Origin: Winogradskyella vidalii
GTDB taxonomy: Bacteria; Bacteroidota; Bacteroidia; Flavobacteriales; Flavobacteriaceae
NCBI RefSeq assembly: GCF_013403955.1
Contig: NZ_JABFDG010000007.1
Span: forward strand, 124,001 to 188,000
Reading direction: 5' to 3'
DNA: 64,000 nucleotides
Every line of letters starts with the position of its first letter. Within the stretch, counting starts at the first letter, position 1. Positions 51,410-60,996 of this stretch are shown piece after piece. The translations under genes and the position numbers were made by a program. The notes beneath the pieces are model-generated. The model was not told where the DNA came from. It ran no database searches and was given only the letters and a program-made list of their open reading frames with translations.

Positions 51410-52492
51410 ATGGAAAATAAGAAAGAAATGAGAACATGGTTAGATGACTTAAAATTAGATCATCCATTAGTAATTGCAGGACCATGCAGTGCAGAAACAG
51501 AAGAACAAGTATTAAAAATAGCACACGAGCTAAAAGATACGGATGTTAATTACTATAGAGCTGGTATTTGGAAACCAAGAACACGTCCCGGAAATTTTGA
51601 AGGTGTTGGAGCATTGGGTTTAAAATGGTTGAAAAAAGTAAAAGAAGAAACAGGCTTAAAAACAGCTACGGAAGTCGCTAATAGAAATCATGTAGAATTA
51701 GCCTTAGAAAATGATGTCGATTTATTGTGGGTTGGTGCACGTTCTACAGTTAGCCCTTTTATAATGCAAGAAATTGCCGATGCTTTAAAAGGTACGGATA
51801 AAATTGTATTGGTTAAAAATCCTGTAAATCCAGATTTAGCTTTATGGCTAGGAGGGATTGAACGTTTACATTCTGCAGGTATTAAAAATTTAGGCGCTAT
51901 TCATAGAGGGTTTTCTACTTATGAAAAGTCTAAATACAGAAATATTCCTGAATGGCAATTAGCTATCGAATTTCAAAACAGATTTCCAGATTTGCCTTTA
52001 ATTAATGATCCGTCTCATATTACAGGAAAAAGAGATATGATTTTTGATGTGTCGCAAACCGCTTTAGATTTAAATTTTGATGGCTTAATGATTGAAACGC
52101 ATTTTGATCCTGAAAATGCTTGGAGTGATGCAGCACAGCAAGTAACGCCAGGTAAGTTAGTTCAAATAATGGATGATTTGAAAATTAGAAAAATAACAGA
52201 TCCTGAAGCAGAATATAATTCTGAATTGAATAACCTAAGAGCGCAAATCGATGTTGTGGATAATCAAATTATTGATTTATTAGGCAAACGTATGAAGGTT
52301 GCTGATGGTATTGGCAAACTAAAAAAGCAAAAGAATGTTGCGGTACTACAGAACAAACGTTGGAATGAGATTTTAGGAAGTATGGTATTAGAAGGGGAAG
52401 AAAGAGGATTGAGTGAAGAATTTGTACTACGTATGTTTAAAGCCATTCATCAAGAATCAATTAATCATCAAGAGAAAATTGTAAATAAATAA
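51410..52492 (+). CDS. DAHP synthase with C-terminal chorismate mutase
   Basis: The 360-residue enzyme has a DAHP synthase domain of the KDO8P-synthase-like type (VIAGPCSAETEEQV, YYRAGIWKPRTRPG, NDPSHITGKRDM, MIETHFDPENAWSD) followed at about residue 270 by an AroQ-type chorismate mutase helix bundle (LNNLRAQIDVVDNQIIDLL). One chain thus begins the shikimate pathway (erythrose-4-phosphate plus phosphoenolpyruvate) and makes prephenate at the branch. Fusion of the two may allow feedback by prephenate. It is the last gene of the operon; a strong terminator follows at 52515. Confidence 0.95.
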   Translation: MENKKEMRTWLDDLKLDHPLVIAGPCSAETEEQVLKIAHELKDTDVNYYRAGIWKPRTRPGNFEGVGALGLKWLKKVKEETGLKTATEVANRNHVELALENDVDLLWVGARSTVSPFIMQEIADALKGTDKIVLVKNPVNPDLALWLGGIERLHSAGIKNLGAIHRGFSTYEKSKYRNIPEWQLAIEFQNRFPDLPLINDPSHITGKRDMIFDVSQTALDLNFDGLMIETHFDPENAWSDAAQQVTPGKLVQIMDDLKIRKITDPEAEYNSELNNLRAQIDVVDNQIIDLLGKRMKVADGIGKLKKQKNVAVLQNKRWNEILGSMVLEGEERGLSEEFVLRMFKAIHQESINHQEKIVNK

Positions 52493-52510
52493 ATTTAATT
52501 ACAACTTCAA

Positions 52511-52539
52511 AAAAGGCTCGCAATTTGCGAGCCTTTTTT
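52511..52539 (+). terminator. Terminator of the aromatic operon
   Basis: GGCTCGCAA (52515-52523) pairs with TTGCGAGCC (52525-52533), with A-tract before and T6 after. Confidence 0.85.
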
Positions 52540-52641
52540 ATGTAATACGTTTACGCACTGAAAAGTAGGTGTCACTCATTTTGGTTTTTTTAAAATTGTG
52601 TTTTATGATATGTTTGGTGTATTAACCAAAACCAATGATTC

Positions 52642-53277
52642 ATGAAAAAAATGACTTTATTAATTGTTACATTGTTTTTTAGTGTTATCACTTCAGCACA
52701 AGTTTCAATAACCGGTATTGTGTCTAATGATTCCATTCCGCTAGAATCAGCAAGCGTTATTATTAAAAATAGTACAACAGGAATAGCCACCAACAGCAAG
52801 GGGGAGTTTAAATTAAAAGCCCAAAAAGGAGATACCTTATTGGTGTCTTATTTGGGGTACAAAACCGAAGAATTAGTTTTAACTGTGAGCGAGAGTATTA
52901 CATTTAAACTTAAAGACGATAACAACTTAGATGAAGTTGTAGTAATTGGTTATTCTCCATCTATTTATCACATTAGAACAGGTTGTGGTGGTTATGTAAC
53001 TCAAATAAACTATTTGGAGATTACTAAAACTAAGAAAAATAGACTCTTTCCAAATCCTTCATCAAATGGAATGTTTCAATTAAAGTTGACTGAAAATTAT
53101 AATAAAGTAGAAATTTCAATAGCAAATATATCTGGTCGGATAATTCAGAATTCAACCTATCAAAAATTTGGAGAAATAGGGAGTATTGATCTCTCTCATT
53201 TTTCAACAGGAATTTATATTGTAAATATTATTGCAGATGGCAAGCGATTAGCCACATTAAGGGCAATAAGGAGTTAA
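52642..53277 (+). CDS. Exported CarboxypepD_reg domain joined to T9SS sorting domain
   Basis: The 211-residue protein has a signal peptide (1-20, ending TSAQ), a CarboxypepD_reg domain (about 21-95: GIVSNDSIPLESASVIIKNS) ending in LDEVVVIGY, the sequence that normally leads into a SusC plug, then instead of plug and barrel a type A T9SS domain (LFPNPSSNGMFQLKL to HFSTGIYIVNI). It would be a small secreted protein carrying the receptor's accessory module. Two Cys-containing residues near TGCGGYV add a possible disulfide. It is a single gene with its own promoter. Confidence 0.8.
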   Translation: MKKMTLLIVTLFFSVITSAQVSITGIVSNDSIPLESASVIIKNSTTGIATNSKGEFKLKAQKGDTLLVSYLGYKTEELVLTVSESITFKLKDDNNLDEVVVIGYSPSIYHIRTGCGGYVTQINYLEITKTKKNRLFPNPSSNGMFQLKLTENYNKVEISIANISGRIIQNSTYQKFGEIGSIDLSHFSTGIYIVNIIADGKRLATLRAIRS

Positions 53278-53388
53278 AATTAATTAAGAATTTTAATTAA
53301 TTCATGTTGAATTTAACGATTTATATTTCAAAGTGTTAAAATTTAAATAAAAAAGTTATTTTTGGTATTAATAAGAAATTACTTGTTA

Positions 53389-54741
53389 ATGAATTCTAAA
53401 TATTTTAAGGTATTACTTCTTTTTTTATGTTTTCAACTTGTTTGTTCTCAAGATGCGGTTAATGAGTATCTACCTCAAGATATAAATGAAACCGAGATTT
53501 ACCTTAAGAGAATTAATTCCAATTATATTAATAAAATTGAAGGGCCTTTTTCTTCAAAAATTAAGAAAGTATTTAAAGACAGAGATGAGGAAATATTAAA
53601 AACAATAAAGGACAGTAGTTATGTTTTTATTCCAGAAATAAAAGAACATCTCGACTTAATTCTTGCAAATATTTTTGCTTCCAATCCTGAAATAGATACT
53701 ACAGATTTCAATTTTTTTATTAATAATTCTATGTTGCCCAATGCGGCTTGTTATGGTGATGGCATGTTTCAAATTAATATTGGCTTATTTACTGCATTAG
53801 AATCTGATGATGAGCTAGCCTTTGTAATTTGCCATGAGATTGCTCATAAGTATTTAGAGCATTCTTTAAAAAATGTTTCAAATGTAATTGCAACAATTAA
53901 CTCTAAAGAAACAAAAAAGAAGGTAAGGCATGTAAAAAGACAAAGGTATGGACAAACCAGAGCCGCATTATCTGTTATAGATGGTTTAAGTATTGATATT
54001 TTAGAACACTCTAAAGAGGTTGAAGCGGAAGCTGATTCATTAGGGTTTGTGTTTTTTTCTAAAACCAAATATTCTAAATCTAAAGCTCTTAGTTCTTTAA
54101 ATAAACTAAAGGCTGTTGATGATATGTTGTTGCATCATGATGTTAAAATTGATAGTGTATTTAATTTAGAAACTTATCCTTTTAAATCCTATTGGTTAAA
54201 AGAAGCAATATCAATTTTTGATACAGATGAAAAAATAAACGAGTTTAAACTATCATCAGATACCCTAAAAACACATCCAGAAATTAATTTTAGAATAAAA
54301 AAATTAAAAACAGAGTTTAATATCCAAGACGAATTAATATTAGGAGTAACGACTGAAATTAGTGAAATAAAAAAAATAGCGAACGCTCAAAGTATTAAAT
54401 GTTCAATTGATTTAAAGCTCTTAGACCTTGCGATATATCAGTTGATTGAACAATTTCAAAATCATAAAATTACATCAGATTACTATTATAGTACAATGGC
54501 TCAAGTATTAAAATCAATATATCAAGCCAAAGAACAGCATCATTTAGGAAAATATGTTCCTCAAAAAAATAGTTTTTCAGACGAGAAACAATTGAATACG
54601 ATACGATTGTTTTTACACAATTTAGAACTCAATGAAACACGAAAACTAGGACTCGCATTTTGTGAGTTCAATAAAAGTAACATGGAGAACTATGAATTGT
54701 TAAGGACAACTCATGAATTTTTTGAATCTATTAATCAGTAA
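53389..54741 (+). CDS. M48-family metalloprotease, exported
   Basis: A TTG start at 53362 is possible, but ATG 53389 gives signal peptide MNSKYFKVLLLFLCFQLVCS (450 residues). The zinc motif HEIAHKYLEH (about residue 148) and the third ligand in EVEAEADSLG fit M48 peptidases, related to BepA-like periplasmic proteins. Residues 260-450 form a helical extension with no named domain. A role in outer membrane quality control is possible by analogy. It lies upstream of another secreted protein, 24 bp apart. Confidence 0.83.
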   Translation: MNSKYFKVLLLFLCFQLVCSQDAVNEYLPQDINETEIYLKRINSNYINKIEGPFSSKIKKVFKDRDEEILKTIKDSSYVFIPEIKEHLDLILANIFASNPEIDTTDFNFFINNSMLPNAACYGDGMFQINIGLFTALESDDELAFVICHEIAHKYLEHSLKNVSNVIATINSKETKKKVRHVKRQRYGQTRAALSVIDGLSIDILEHSKEVEAEADSLGFVFFSKTKYSKSKALSSLNKLKAVDDMLLHHDVKIDSVFNLETYPFKSYWLKEAISIFDTDEKINEFKLSSDTLKTHPEINFRIKKLKTEFNIQDELILGVTTEISEIKKIANAQSIKCSIDLKLLDLAIYQLIEQFQNHKITSDYYYSTMAQVLKSIYQAKEQHHLGKYVPQKNSFSDEKQLNTIRLFLHNLELNETRKLGLAFCEFNKSNMENYELLRTTHEFFESINQ

Positions 54742-54765
54742 TTACTAATCTTTAACTAAAACAAA

Positions 54766-56295
54766 ATGAAAAACTTTTTAGGACTTGCATTTATTTGCTT
54801 CTTAAGTGTTGGTGTTTTTGCACAGCAAAAATCATTAAGCGAAATTACATCTTTTAAAATAAAGAACTCGGGTTCTTTTATGGACAAAAATAAGGATGTT
54901 GATGGCTATTATTTTTACTATCAGGTAGATAAACTAAAAAAAGGTAAGCGAGAATATGCCATTAAAATGTTAGATAATAATCTAAATGAAATTGCAACAA
55001 AATCTTACATTGATGATAAAAATACCGTTTTAGCAAACAGCAAGTTTAATAATCAAAAACTAATGTTTGCGATGGTGAATGTAAAAGAGCGACAGTATAA
55101 GTTAGTTTCTTTTGATAGGCAAGGAAATCAGGGTAAAGATATTGTGATTCCTGTGAGTAAAAAAGAAATGAAATGGTTGTCTTTTATGGTGAAATCAGGA
55201 AACTTCAACTTATTATTTCCTATTGATAACAAAGGGTTTTTGTTTAACTATATACGCGATAATAAAAAACTAGGATACGGTTTAAAGTATATACCAACAG
55301 ATGGAGGAAAAGCTTGGGATTATAATTCACCAGAAGAGATTAAAGAAATTTTGTCAATTAATCCAATTGAGGTTAATGAAGAAGTCGTAGTTGCATTAGA
55401 AACCTCTAAGAAGTCTTTAATGAGCCAAACGCTAAAATTCAAAATTTTAGTTATAGATGTTAAAACTGGAGCGTTATTATTTGAAAAAGAGTATGATAGG
55501 GAGGAAAACCCGAGATTAATAACCAATGCTTTTTTAACAGATGATAAAGAATTGGTTTTATTAGGTGAGTATTTCAAAAAAGGAGATAACGTTGTTAAAG
55601 CTAAAAGTGAAGGGATTTTTGCGGAAGTGACCAGTTTAGATGGGAAAACGATTTCTGATAATAAAGTAAGTTGGGAAGACAAAATAGACGCTATGATGCC
55701 TGAGGATTCTAGTGGAAAGAAAAATAGAGGTTATGTCTATTTTCATGATATTATACGAACACAAACAGGGTCTTATTATTGTATAGGCGAGCGTTTTAGA
55801 AAAACAGCTAGTGGAATGGGTATTGCAGCTGCTGCACTTGGTGGAGGAGGTTCTGTAACTCAATTAACTATAACTGATGCAGTAATTTTTGAATTTGATA
55901 ACGATTTTGAGCTAAAAAATATTACCAATTATAAAAAAGGAAAATCTAGAGCTCCTAGTTTAACCGACTTTGGAAGCCCGCAATTAAATGCTCATGCCTT
56001 AAAATCCTATGGTGCTTTTGATTATGAATTCACTCAAATTGATACAGATAGAGATCGATTCTATGCTACTTTTATTGATTATGAAAGATTAAAAGGTGAA
56101 AAAAATAAATTGGCTTTCAAATCAATAATGTATAATGAAGGTGAATTATCTGAGGATAAAATCTATTTGCAAAAATCTAAAGGTAAAATTAGCTATAGAG
56201 TTTTACCAGCAAAACTGGGGCATGTGATGTTGTTAGAATATAACAGAAAAGAAAAATCGTTAGATATTCATTTAGAAAAATTAAATATCAATTAA
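54766..56295 (+). CDS. Exported protein of unknown function (about 500 residues)
   Basis: The 509-residue protein has a signal peptide (1-20, ending VFAQ). The mature chain is beta-rich with repeated short units such as KREYAIKMLDNNLNEI and YKLVSFDRQGNQGKD, suggesting a propeller or similar repeat fold; a Gly-rich insert GMGIAAAALGGGGSVTQ lies near residue 365. I recognise no catalytic motif; DUF6770-type proteins of Flavobacteria look similar. It follows the M48 gene closely and is probably cotranscribed; a terminator at 56315 ends the unit. Confidence 0.7.
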   Translation: MKNFLGLAFICFLSVGVFAQQKSLSEITSFKIKNSGSFMDKNKDVDGYYFYYQVDKLKKGKREYAIKMLDNNLNEIATKSYIDDKNTVLANSKFNNQKLMFAMVNVKERQYKLVSFDRQGNQGKDIVIPVSKKEMKWLSFMVKSGNFNLLFPIDNKGFLFNYIRDNKKLGYGLKYIPTDGGKAWDYNSPEEIKEILSINPIEVNEEVVVALETSKKSLMSQTLKFKILVIDVKTGALLFEKEYDREENPRLITNAFLTDDKELVLLGEYFKKGDNVVKAKSEGIFAEVTSLDGKTISDNKVSWEDKIDAMMPEDSSGKKNRGYVYFHDIIRTQTGSYYCIGERFRKTASGMGIAAAALGGGGSVTQLTITDAVIFEFDNDFELKNITNYKKGKSRAPSLTDFGSPQLNAHALKSYGAFDYEFTQIDTDRDRFYATFIDYERLKGEKNKLAFKSIMYNEGELSEDKIYLQKSKGKISYRVLPAKLGHVMLLEYNRKEKSLDIHLEKLNIN

Positions 56296-56310
56296 TTTTT
56301 AAAATAAAAT

Positions 56311-56338
56311 TAAAGGCTACCAATTGGTAGCCTTTTTT
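56311..56338 (+). terminator. Terminator before rsgA
   Basis: GGCTACCAATTGGTAGCC (56315-56332) is fully self-complementary and is followed by T6, preceded by A3. Confidence 0.8.
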
Positions 56339-56376
56339 AGTTGTATTACACGCTAATAATAGCCATCTTTGTAGCA

Positions 56377-57330
56377 ATGACAGGAACAGTATATAAATCT
56401 ACAGGAAGCTGGTACACAGTTAAAACCTTAAATGGCAAATTCTATGAATGTAGAATTAAGGGCCGTTTTAGGCTAGAGGGCATTAAGAGCACCAATCCAA
56501 TTGCTGTTGGTGATAAGGTAACGTTTGAATTAGAAACCAAAAACAATACCGAAACCGGTGTTATTCATCATATTGAAGAGCGTAAAAATTATATCGTTCG
56601 CAAATCGGTAAACCTATCTAAACAAACCCATATTATTGCATCTAATATTGATCAGGTCTTTTTATTGGTTACCATTAATAATCCACCAACATTTACCACT
56701 TTTATCGATCGTTTTTTAGTCACTGCAGAAGCCTATTCTATAACTACCATTCTGCTTTTTAATAAGGTAGATACTTATGATGAAAATACGAGGTTAGAGA
56801 TGAAATATATCTCTAGTATTTATAGTGCTATAGGTTATAAATGTATTGAGATTTCTGCTGCTACAGGCGAAAATATAGATCAGGTTAAAAACTTAATGCT
56901 AGGGAATGTAAGCATGTTTGCAGGACATTCTGGCGTAGGTAAATCGACCTTGGTTAATGCTATAGAACCAGCTTTAGATTTAAAAACGAAAGCGATATCT
57001 ACCCAACACAGCCAAGGGCAACATACCACAACATTTGCCGAAATGTTTGATCTTAGTTTTGATGCTAAGATTATAGACACACCTGGTATTAAAGGTTTTG
57101 GTGTTGTGGATATGGAAAAGGAAGAAGTAGGTGATTATTTTCCAGAATTCTTCGCGCTTAAACAAGATTGTAAGTTTAATAACTGTATCCATCTCAACGA
57201 ACCTAAATGTGCCGTAAAAGACGCTTTAGAAGCTGATGAAATTTCGTATTCAAGGTATAAAAGCTATGTTCAAATTTTAGAAGGTGAAGACGAACATTAC
57301 AGAACTGATAATTGGGATGAGGTTCAGTAA
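56377..57330 (+). CDS. rsgA: Ribosome small subunit-dependent GTPase A
   Basis: ATG 56377 gives the usual start MTGTVYKSTGSWYTVKT (317 residues); a longer frame from 56341 overlaps the terminator. The protein has an OB-fold (about 1-75), then the circularly permuted GTPase motifs in the order NKVD, G5 (EISAATG), G1 P-loop GHSGVGKST, G3 DTPGIKGFG, and finally a Zn-binding Cys motif CKFNNCIHLNEPKC. This order is diagnostic of RsgA, which assists late assembly of the 30S subunit using GTP. It heads the rsgA-dtd-MazG-like-aroA group. Confidence 0.94.
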   Translation: MTGTVYKSTGSWYTVKTLNGKFYECRIKGRFRLEGIKSTNPIAVGDKVTFELETKNNTETGVIHHIEERKNYIVRKSVNLSKQTHIIASNIDQVFLLVTINNPPTFTTFIDRFLVTAEAYSITTILLFNKVDTYDENTRLEMKYISSIYSAIGYKCIEISAATGENIDQVKNLMLGNVSMFAGHSGVGKSTLVNAIEPALDLKTKAISTQHSQGQHTTTFAEMFDLSFDAKIIDTPGIKGFGVVDMEKEEVGDYFPEFFALKQDCKFNNCIHLNEPKCAVKDALEADEISYSRYKSYVQILEGEDEHYRTDNWDEVQ

Positions 57331-57363
57331 TCAGTTTTCAGTTTCAGCTAACAGTAAAATATT

Positions 57364-57816
57364 ATGAAAATAGTTATTCAAAGAGTTTCAGAAGCTTCAG
57401 TAATTATAGATGATTTAGAAGTTGCAGCGATACAAAAAGGACTTTTAATTTTACTAGGCATCGTTAACGATGATACTCAAGAAGACATTAATTGGCTCTG
57501 TAATAAAATAGCTAATCTTCGCATTTTTCCCGATAATGAAGGTGTTATGAATCTGTCTTTAAAAGATGCTAAAGGCGATGTAATTTTGGTGAGTCAATTC
57601 ACACTTCATGCTAGCACAAAAAAAGGGAATCGACCAAGTTATATTAAAGCAGCAAAACCGGCTATTGCTATTCCGTTGTATGAAGACTTTATCAAGACTC
57701 TCGAAAACACACTTGAAACACCCATACAGACAGGTGAATTTGGTGCCGATATGAAAGTAGCTTTGGTTAATGATGGCCCTGTTACTATTATTATCGATTC
57801 TAAAAATAGTGAATAA
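57364..57816 (+). CDS. dtd: D-aminoacyl-tRNA deacylase
   Basis: The 150-residue protein begins MKIVIQRVSEASVIID and has SQFTLHASTKKGNRPSYIKAA (given as SQFTLHAS and GNRPSYIKAA) and the C-terminal GPVTIIIDS, all typical for Dtd. It removes D-amino acids wrongly attached to tRNA, most often D-Tyr. It lies 33 bp after rsgA and precedes the nucleotide pyrophosphohydrolase gene; no functional link between these beyond operon order is obvious. Confidence 0.94.
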   Translation: MKIVIQRVSEASVIIDDLEVAAIQKGLLILLGIVNDDTQEDINWLCNKIANLRIFPDNEGVMNLSLKDAKGDVILVSQFTLHASTKKGNRPSYIKAAKPAIAIPLYEDFIKTLENTLETPIQTGEFGADMKVALVNDGPVTIIIDSKNSE

Positions 57817-57886
57817 TTTTAAAGAAATATTAGATTCTTCAAGCGAATACATTTGGTAAACTTTCAAATTATAAAAGAATAATAAC

Positions 57887-58213
57887 ATGAATATTAAAAA
57901 CGCACAACAAGACGTTGATAACTGGATTAATGAACACGGTGTTCGTTACTTTAATGAACTTACCAATATGGCACAACTCACTGAAGAAGTGGGGGAAGTA
58001 GCAAGAATTATAGCAAGACGTTACGGCGAACAAAGCGAAAAAGAAAGTGATAAAGACAAAGATTTAGGTGAAGAGTTATCTGATGTGATGTTTGTAGTTC
58101 TATGCTTAGCCAACCAAACCGGTATAGATTTACAAGCTGCATTCGATAAAAAAATGGATAAAAAAACAAAACGAGATCACGACAGGCACCACAATAACGA
58201 GAAATTAAAGTAG
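57887..58213 (+). CDS. MazG-like nucleotide pyrophosphohydrolase
   Basis: The 108-residue protein shows the single-domain MazG pattern: MAQLTEEVGEVARIIARRYG with the metal-binding EExxE, then DLGEELSDVMFVVLCLANQ with the second acidic pair. Such enzymes cleave nucleoside triphosphates, often damaged or non-canonical, to monophosphate and PPi. The short form is dimeric or tetrameric. It lies 30 bp upstream of aroA and about 70 bp after dtd, so it is likely in the same transcript. Confidence 0.88.
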   Translation: MNIKNAQQDVDNWINEHGVRYFNELTNMAQLTEEVGEVARIIARRYGEQSEKESDKDKDLGEELSDVMFVVLCLANQTGIDLQAAFDKKMDKKTKRDHDRHHNNEKLK

Positions 58214-58243
58214 TTTTATCACCTCAACTTTTAAAGACCCTTT

Positions 58244-59470
58244 ATGAATATCAGAATTCAAAAGTCTAAGCTAATAAATAATCAAACGATTCAAATTACA
58301 GGATCAAAAAGCGAATCTAACCGCTTGTTGCTGCTTAAAGCATTGTTTCCAAATATTAGTATCGCCAACGTGTCAAATTCCGACGATTCAGTGCTCATGC
58401 AAAAAGCACTAGAATCAAATGAAAAGCTCATAGATATTCACCATGCTGGCACAGCCATGCGATTTTTAACGGCTTATTTTTCTATTCAAAACGATAGAGA
58501 AACTATTATTACAGGGTCGCCTCGTATGAAAGAACGACCAATTAAAATCCTAGTTGATGCCTTAACAACGCTAGGCGCAGATATTACTTATTTAGAAAAT
58601 GATGGCTTTCCTCCACTTAAAATTTCAGGAAAACAACTCACTAAAAATAAAGTAGCATTAGAAGCTAATGTAAGTAGTCAATATATTTCGGCATTATTAC
58701 TTGTGGCTTCAAAATTAGAGCATGGATTAGAGCTTACTTTAAAAGGAAAAATCACCTCTGTGCCTTACATCAATATGACTTTGAGTTTATTGAATTCTAT
58801 CGGCATACAAACTAGTTTTGTAGATCAAATTATTACAGTAAAACCAAACGATACTCCGATTAATGCACAACAATTAACGGTTGAGTCCGATTGGTCATCA
58901 GCTTCTTATTTTTATAGCCTTATTGCTTTAAGCGAGGTTGGGACACAAATTACAATCGCGTATTATAAAGCAGAAAGTTTACAAGGTGATTCCGTTTTAG
59001 CTGAAATTTATAAAGATTTTGGTGTGGAAACACATTTTGAAAATAATGAAATTACACTCAAAAAGATTTCAGAGGTAAACCAACAAGAAAAAATCTATTG
59101 TGACTTGAGTAACGCACCAGACATCGCTCAAACTATTGCCGTAACCGCATTTGGTTTAGGCTTAGAATGTGAGATGATTGGGCTACACACGCTTAAAATA
59201 AAAGAAACAGACCGTCTAGTGGCGCTTAAAACCGAAATAGAAAAATTAGGAGGAGCCGTAAGTATTACAGAGGCTTCACTACATTTACAGATAGCACAAA
59301 AAATTAACCACAACATACCTATTGCTACTTATAATGATCACAGAATGGCAATGGCTTTTGCTCCCTTGGGATTAAAAGTGCCACTTATAATTGAAAATGC
59401 AGATGTGGTAAGTAAATCTTATCCAAAGTTTTGGGAGGATTTTAAAGCCATTGGTTTCGCCATAGAGTAA
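58244..59470 (+). CDS. aroA: 3-phosphoshikimate 1-carboxyvinyltransferase (EPSP synthase)
   Basis: The 408-residue enzyme has the substrate-binding Lys and Ser of TGSKSESNRLLLLKALFP, HAGTAMRFLTAYFS, GSPRMKERPIKILVDAL, KETDRLVALKTEIEKLGG and NDHRMAMAFAPLGL. It joins phosphoenolpyruvate to shikimate-3-phosphate, the sixth shikimate step, feeding the aromatic operon at 48-52 kb. It is a little shorter than the classic 427-residue form, as usual in Flavobacteria. It is the last gene of its group; no terminator is visible in the gap to queA. Confidence 0.94.
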   Translation: MNIRIQKSKLINNQTIQITGSKSESNRLLLLKALFPNISIANVSNSDDSVLMQKALESNEKLIDIHHAGTAMRFLTAYFSIQNDRETIITGSPRMKERPIKILVDALTTLGADITYLENDGFPPLKISGKQLTKNKVALEANVSSQYISALLLVASKLEHGLELTLKGKITSVPYINMTLSLLNSIGIQTSFVDQIITVKPNDTPINAQQLTVESDWSSASYFYSLIALSEVGTQITIAYYKAESLQGDSVLAEIYKDFGVETHFENNEITLKKISEVNQQEKIYCDLSNAPDIAQTIAVTAFGLGLECEMIGLHTLKIKETDRLVALKTEIEKLGGAVSITEASLHLQIAQKINHNIPIATYNDHRMAMAFAPLGLKVPLIIENADVVSKSYPKFWEDFKAIGFAIE

Positions 59471-59636
59471 AGTTAAAACAATTAAATTTTTATGCTGAGA
59501 TTGCCTTGTTGTTTGTTATTTATATAACCGAATGACTTATGCTTATAACTAGAAGTGAGGCTGTTTTAAAGCCATTATTATAATACCAAAATAAAAATAA
59601 ACATCTATTTACTTGACAACCCCTATCTTGAGATTG

Positions 59637-59644
59637 TATATTTG
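59637..59644 (+). promoter_or_regulatory. Predicted promoter of queA
   Basis: TATATTTG at 59637-59644 is a perfect -7 element, with TTGACA at 59613-59618 upstream. The expected start near 59650 leaves a leader of about 115 bases that contains a stem CGTTATTA/TTAATAGCG (about 59698-59727). No known riboswitch pattern was recognised in it. Confidence 0.6.
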
Positions 59645-59765
59645 CAGTTCGAAAAATAATAAAATACCACACGCTTAAAACCACGCATGTTAGAATTAGC
59701 GTTATTATGATAAATGATTAATAGCGAACAACATGTAATCTTTAAAATCTAATACATATAAATAC

Positions 59766-60815
59766 ATGAAATTATCACACTTTAGTTTTGACCTTCCAGA
59801 CGAATTACTTGCCGAGCATCCTGCAGAACACAGAGATGAAGCAAGATTGATGGTGCTTAACAGGGAAAAGCAAACTATTGAACACAAGCTCTTCAAGGAT
59901 ATTATTGATTACTTTGATGAAGGTGATGTGATGATTATGAATGATACTAAAGTGTTTCCTGCACGTTTGTTCGGTAATAAAGAAAAAACAGGCGCACGTA
60001 TCGAAGTATTTTTATTAAGAGAATTAAACCAAGATCAACGTCTTTGGGATGTTTTGGTAGATCCAGCTCGTAAAATAAGAATTGGTAATAAGTTATATTT
60101 TGGTGATGACGAAACACTTGTTGCAGAAGTTATAGATAATACCACCTCTAGAGGTAGAACGCTTCGTTTTTTATATGACGGGTCGTATTCAGACTTTAGA
60201 ACAAAATTAACGCAATTGGGTGAAACACCATTACCTAAGTACATTAATAGAGAGGTAGAGCCAGAAGATGAAGAGCGTTACCAAACTATATATGCTAAAA
60301 ATGAAGGCGCTGTTGCAGCACCAACTGCAGGGTTACACTTCTCAAAGCATTTATTAAAGCGTTTAGAAATTAAAGGCGTAGAAACAGCAGAGGTTACTTT
60401 ACATGTTGGTTTAGGAACTTTTAATCCGGTTGAGGTTGAAGATTTATCTAAACACAAAATGGACAGCGAAGAAATCATCATCAGCAAAACTGCTGCAGAT
60501 ATCGTAAATAAAGGCATTGAGAACAAAAAACGTGTATGTGCCGTAGGTACAACATCCATGCGTACTATTGAAAGTTCGGTGTCTTCAAATGGCAGATTAA
60601 ATGAATTTGAAGGATGGACTAATAAATTTATTTTTCCTCCTTACGATTTTAGCATTGCTAATTGTATGATTACTAACTTTCATACACCAAAATCAACGTT
60701 GTTAATGATGACATCAGCCTTTGCAGGTCATGATTTTATGAAAAAAGCTTACGAAGAGGCTGTAAAAGAAAAATACAGATTCTATTCTTATGGTGATGCT
60801 ATGCTTATCATCTAA
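59766..60815 (+). CDS. queA: S-adenosylmethionine:tRNA ribosyltransferase-isomerase
   Basis: The 349-residue protein begins with [20 protein letters not shown] and continues [48 protein letters not shown] and the C-terminal [20 protein letters not shown]. All are family hallmarks of QueA, which transfers the ribose of SAM to preQ1 in tRNA to give epoxyqueuosine. It is transcribed alone from the promoter at 59637 and ends with the terminator at 60838. Confidence 0.95.
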   Translation: MKLSHFSFDLPDELLAEHPAEHRDEARLMVLNREKQTIEHKLFKDIIDYFDEGDVMIMNDTKVFPARLFGNKEKTGARIEVFLLRELNQDQRLWDVLVDPARKIRIGNKLYFGDDETLVAEVIDNTTSRGRTLRFLYDGSYSDFRTKLTQLGETPLPKYINREVEPEDEERYQTIYAKNEGAVAAPTAGLHFSKHLLKRLEIKGVETAEVTLHVGLGTFNPVEVEDLSKHKMDSEEIIISKTAADIVNKGIENKKRVCAVGTTSMRTIESSVSSNGRLNEFEGWTNKFIFPPYDFSIANCMITNFHTPKSTLLMMTSAFAGHDFMKKAYEEAVKEKYRFYSYGDAMLII

Positions 60816-60837
60816 TAAACGAAATAGCCTATAATTT

Positions 60838-60864
60838 AAAGCCTCTTTATAGAGGCTTTTTTTT
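60838..60864 (+). terminator. Terminator of queA
   Basis: AAAGCCTCT (60838-60846) pairs with AGAGGCTTT (60851-60859), followed by T-tract. Confidence 0.85.
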
Positions 60865-60876
60865 GTTTCAATTTTT

Positions 60877-60996
60877 TGGGCGTTACTCTACTCCGTGAAA
60901 AAACTACGTAGAGTCAGGCTGTCCGCTGCAAGTCCTCGTAATTTGGAAAAGAAAACCAAATTCCTGTGGGCTTTCCACTACCATCCTTAACGCGCT
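60877..60996. repeat. GGGCGTT...AACGCGC intergenic repeat element
   Basis: The element starts TGGGCGTTAC (60877) and ends CCTTAACGCGC (60986-60996), near-inverse ends. Inside are a hairpin ACTCTAC/GTAGAGT (60887-60916), the phrase CAGGCTGTCCGCTGC, a hairpin AATTTGG/CCAAATT (about 60940-60962) and GTGGGCTTTCCACTACCATCC, here given as TTTCCACTACCATCC. From memory this layout matches a non-coding repeat found in many copies in Bacteroidota intergenic DNA (GGGCGTT, GGGCTnTCCGCT, TTTCCnCTnCnATCC, AACGC). Function unknown. No other copy is in the window. Confidence 0.6.

Noticed and set aside
59650..59765. preQ1 riboswitch before queA
   Set aside because: No C-rich preQ1 core hairpin or A-rich tail was found in the leader; only a plain stem is present.
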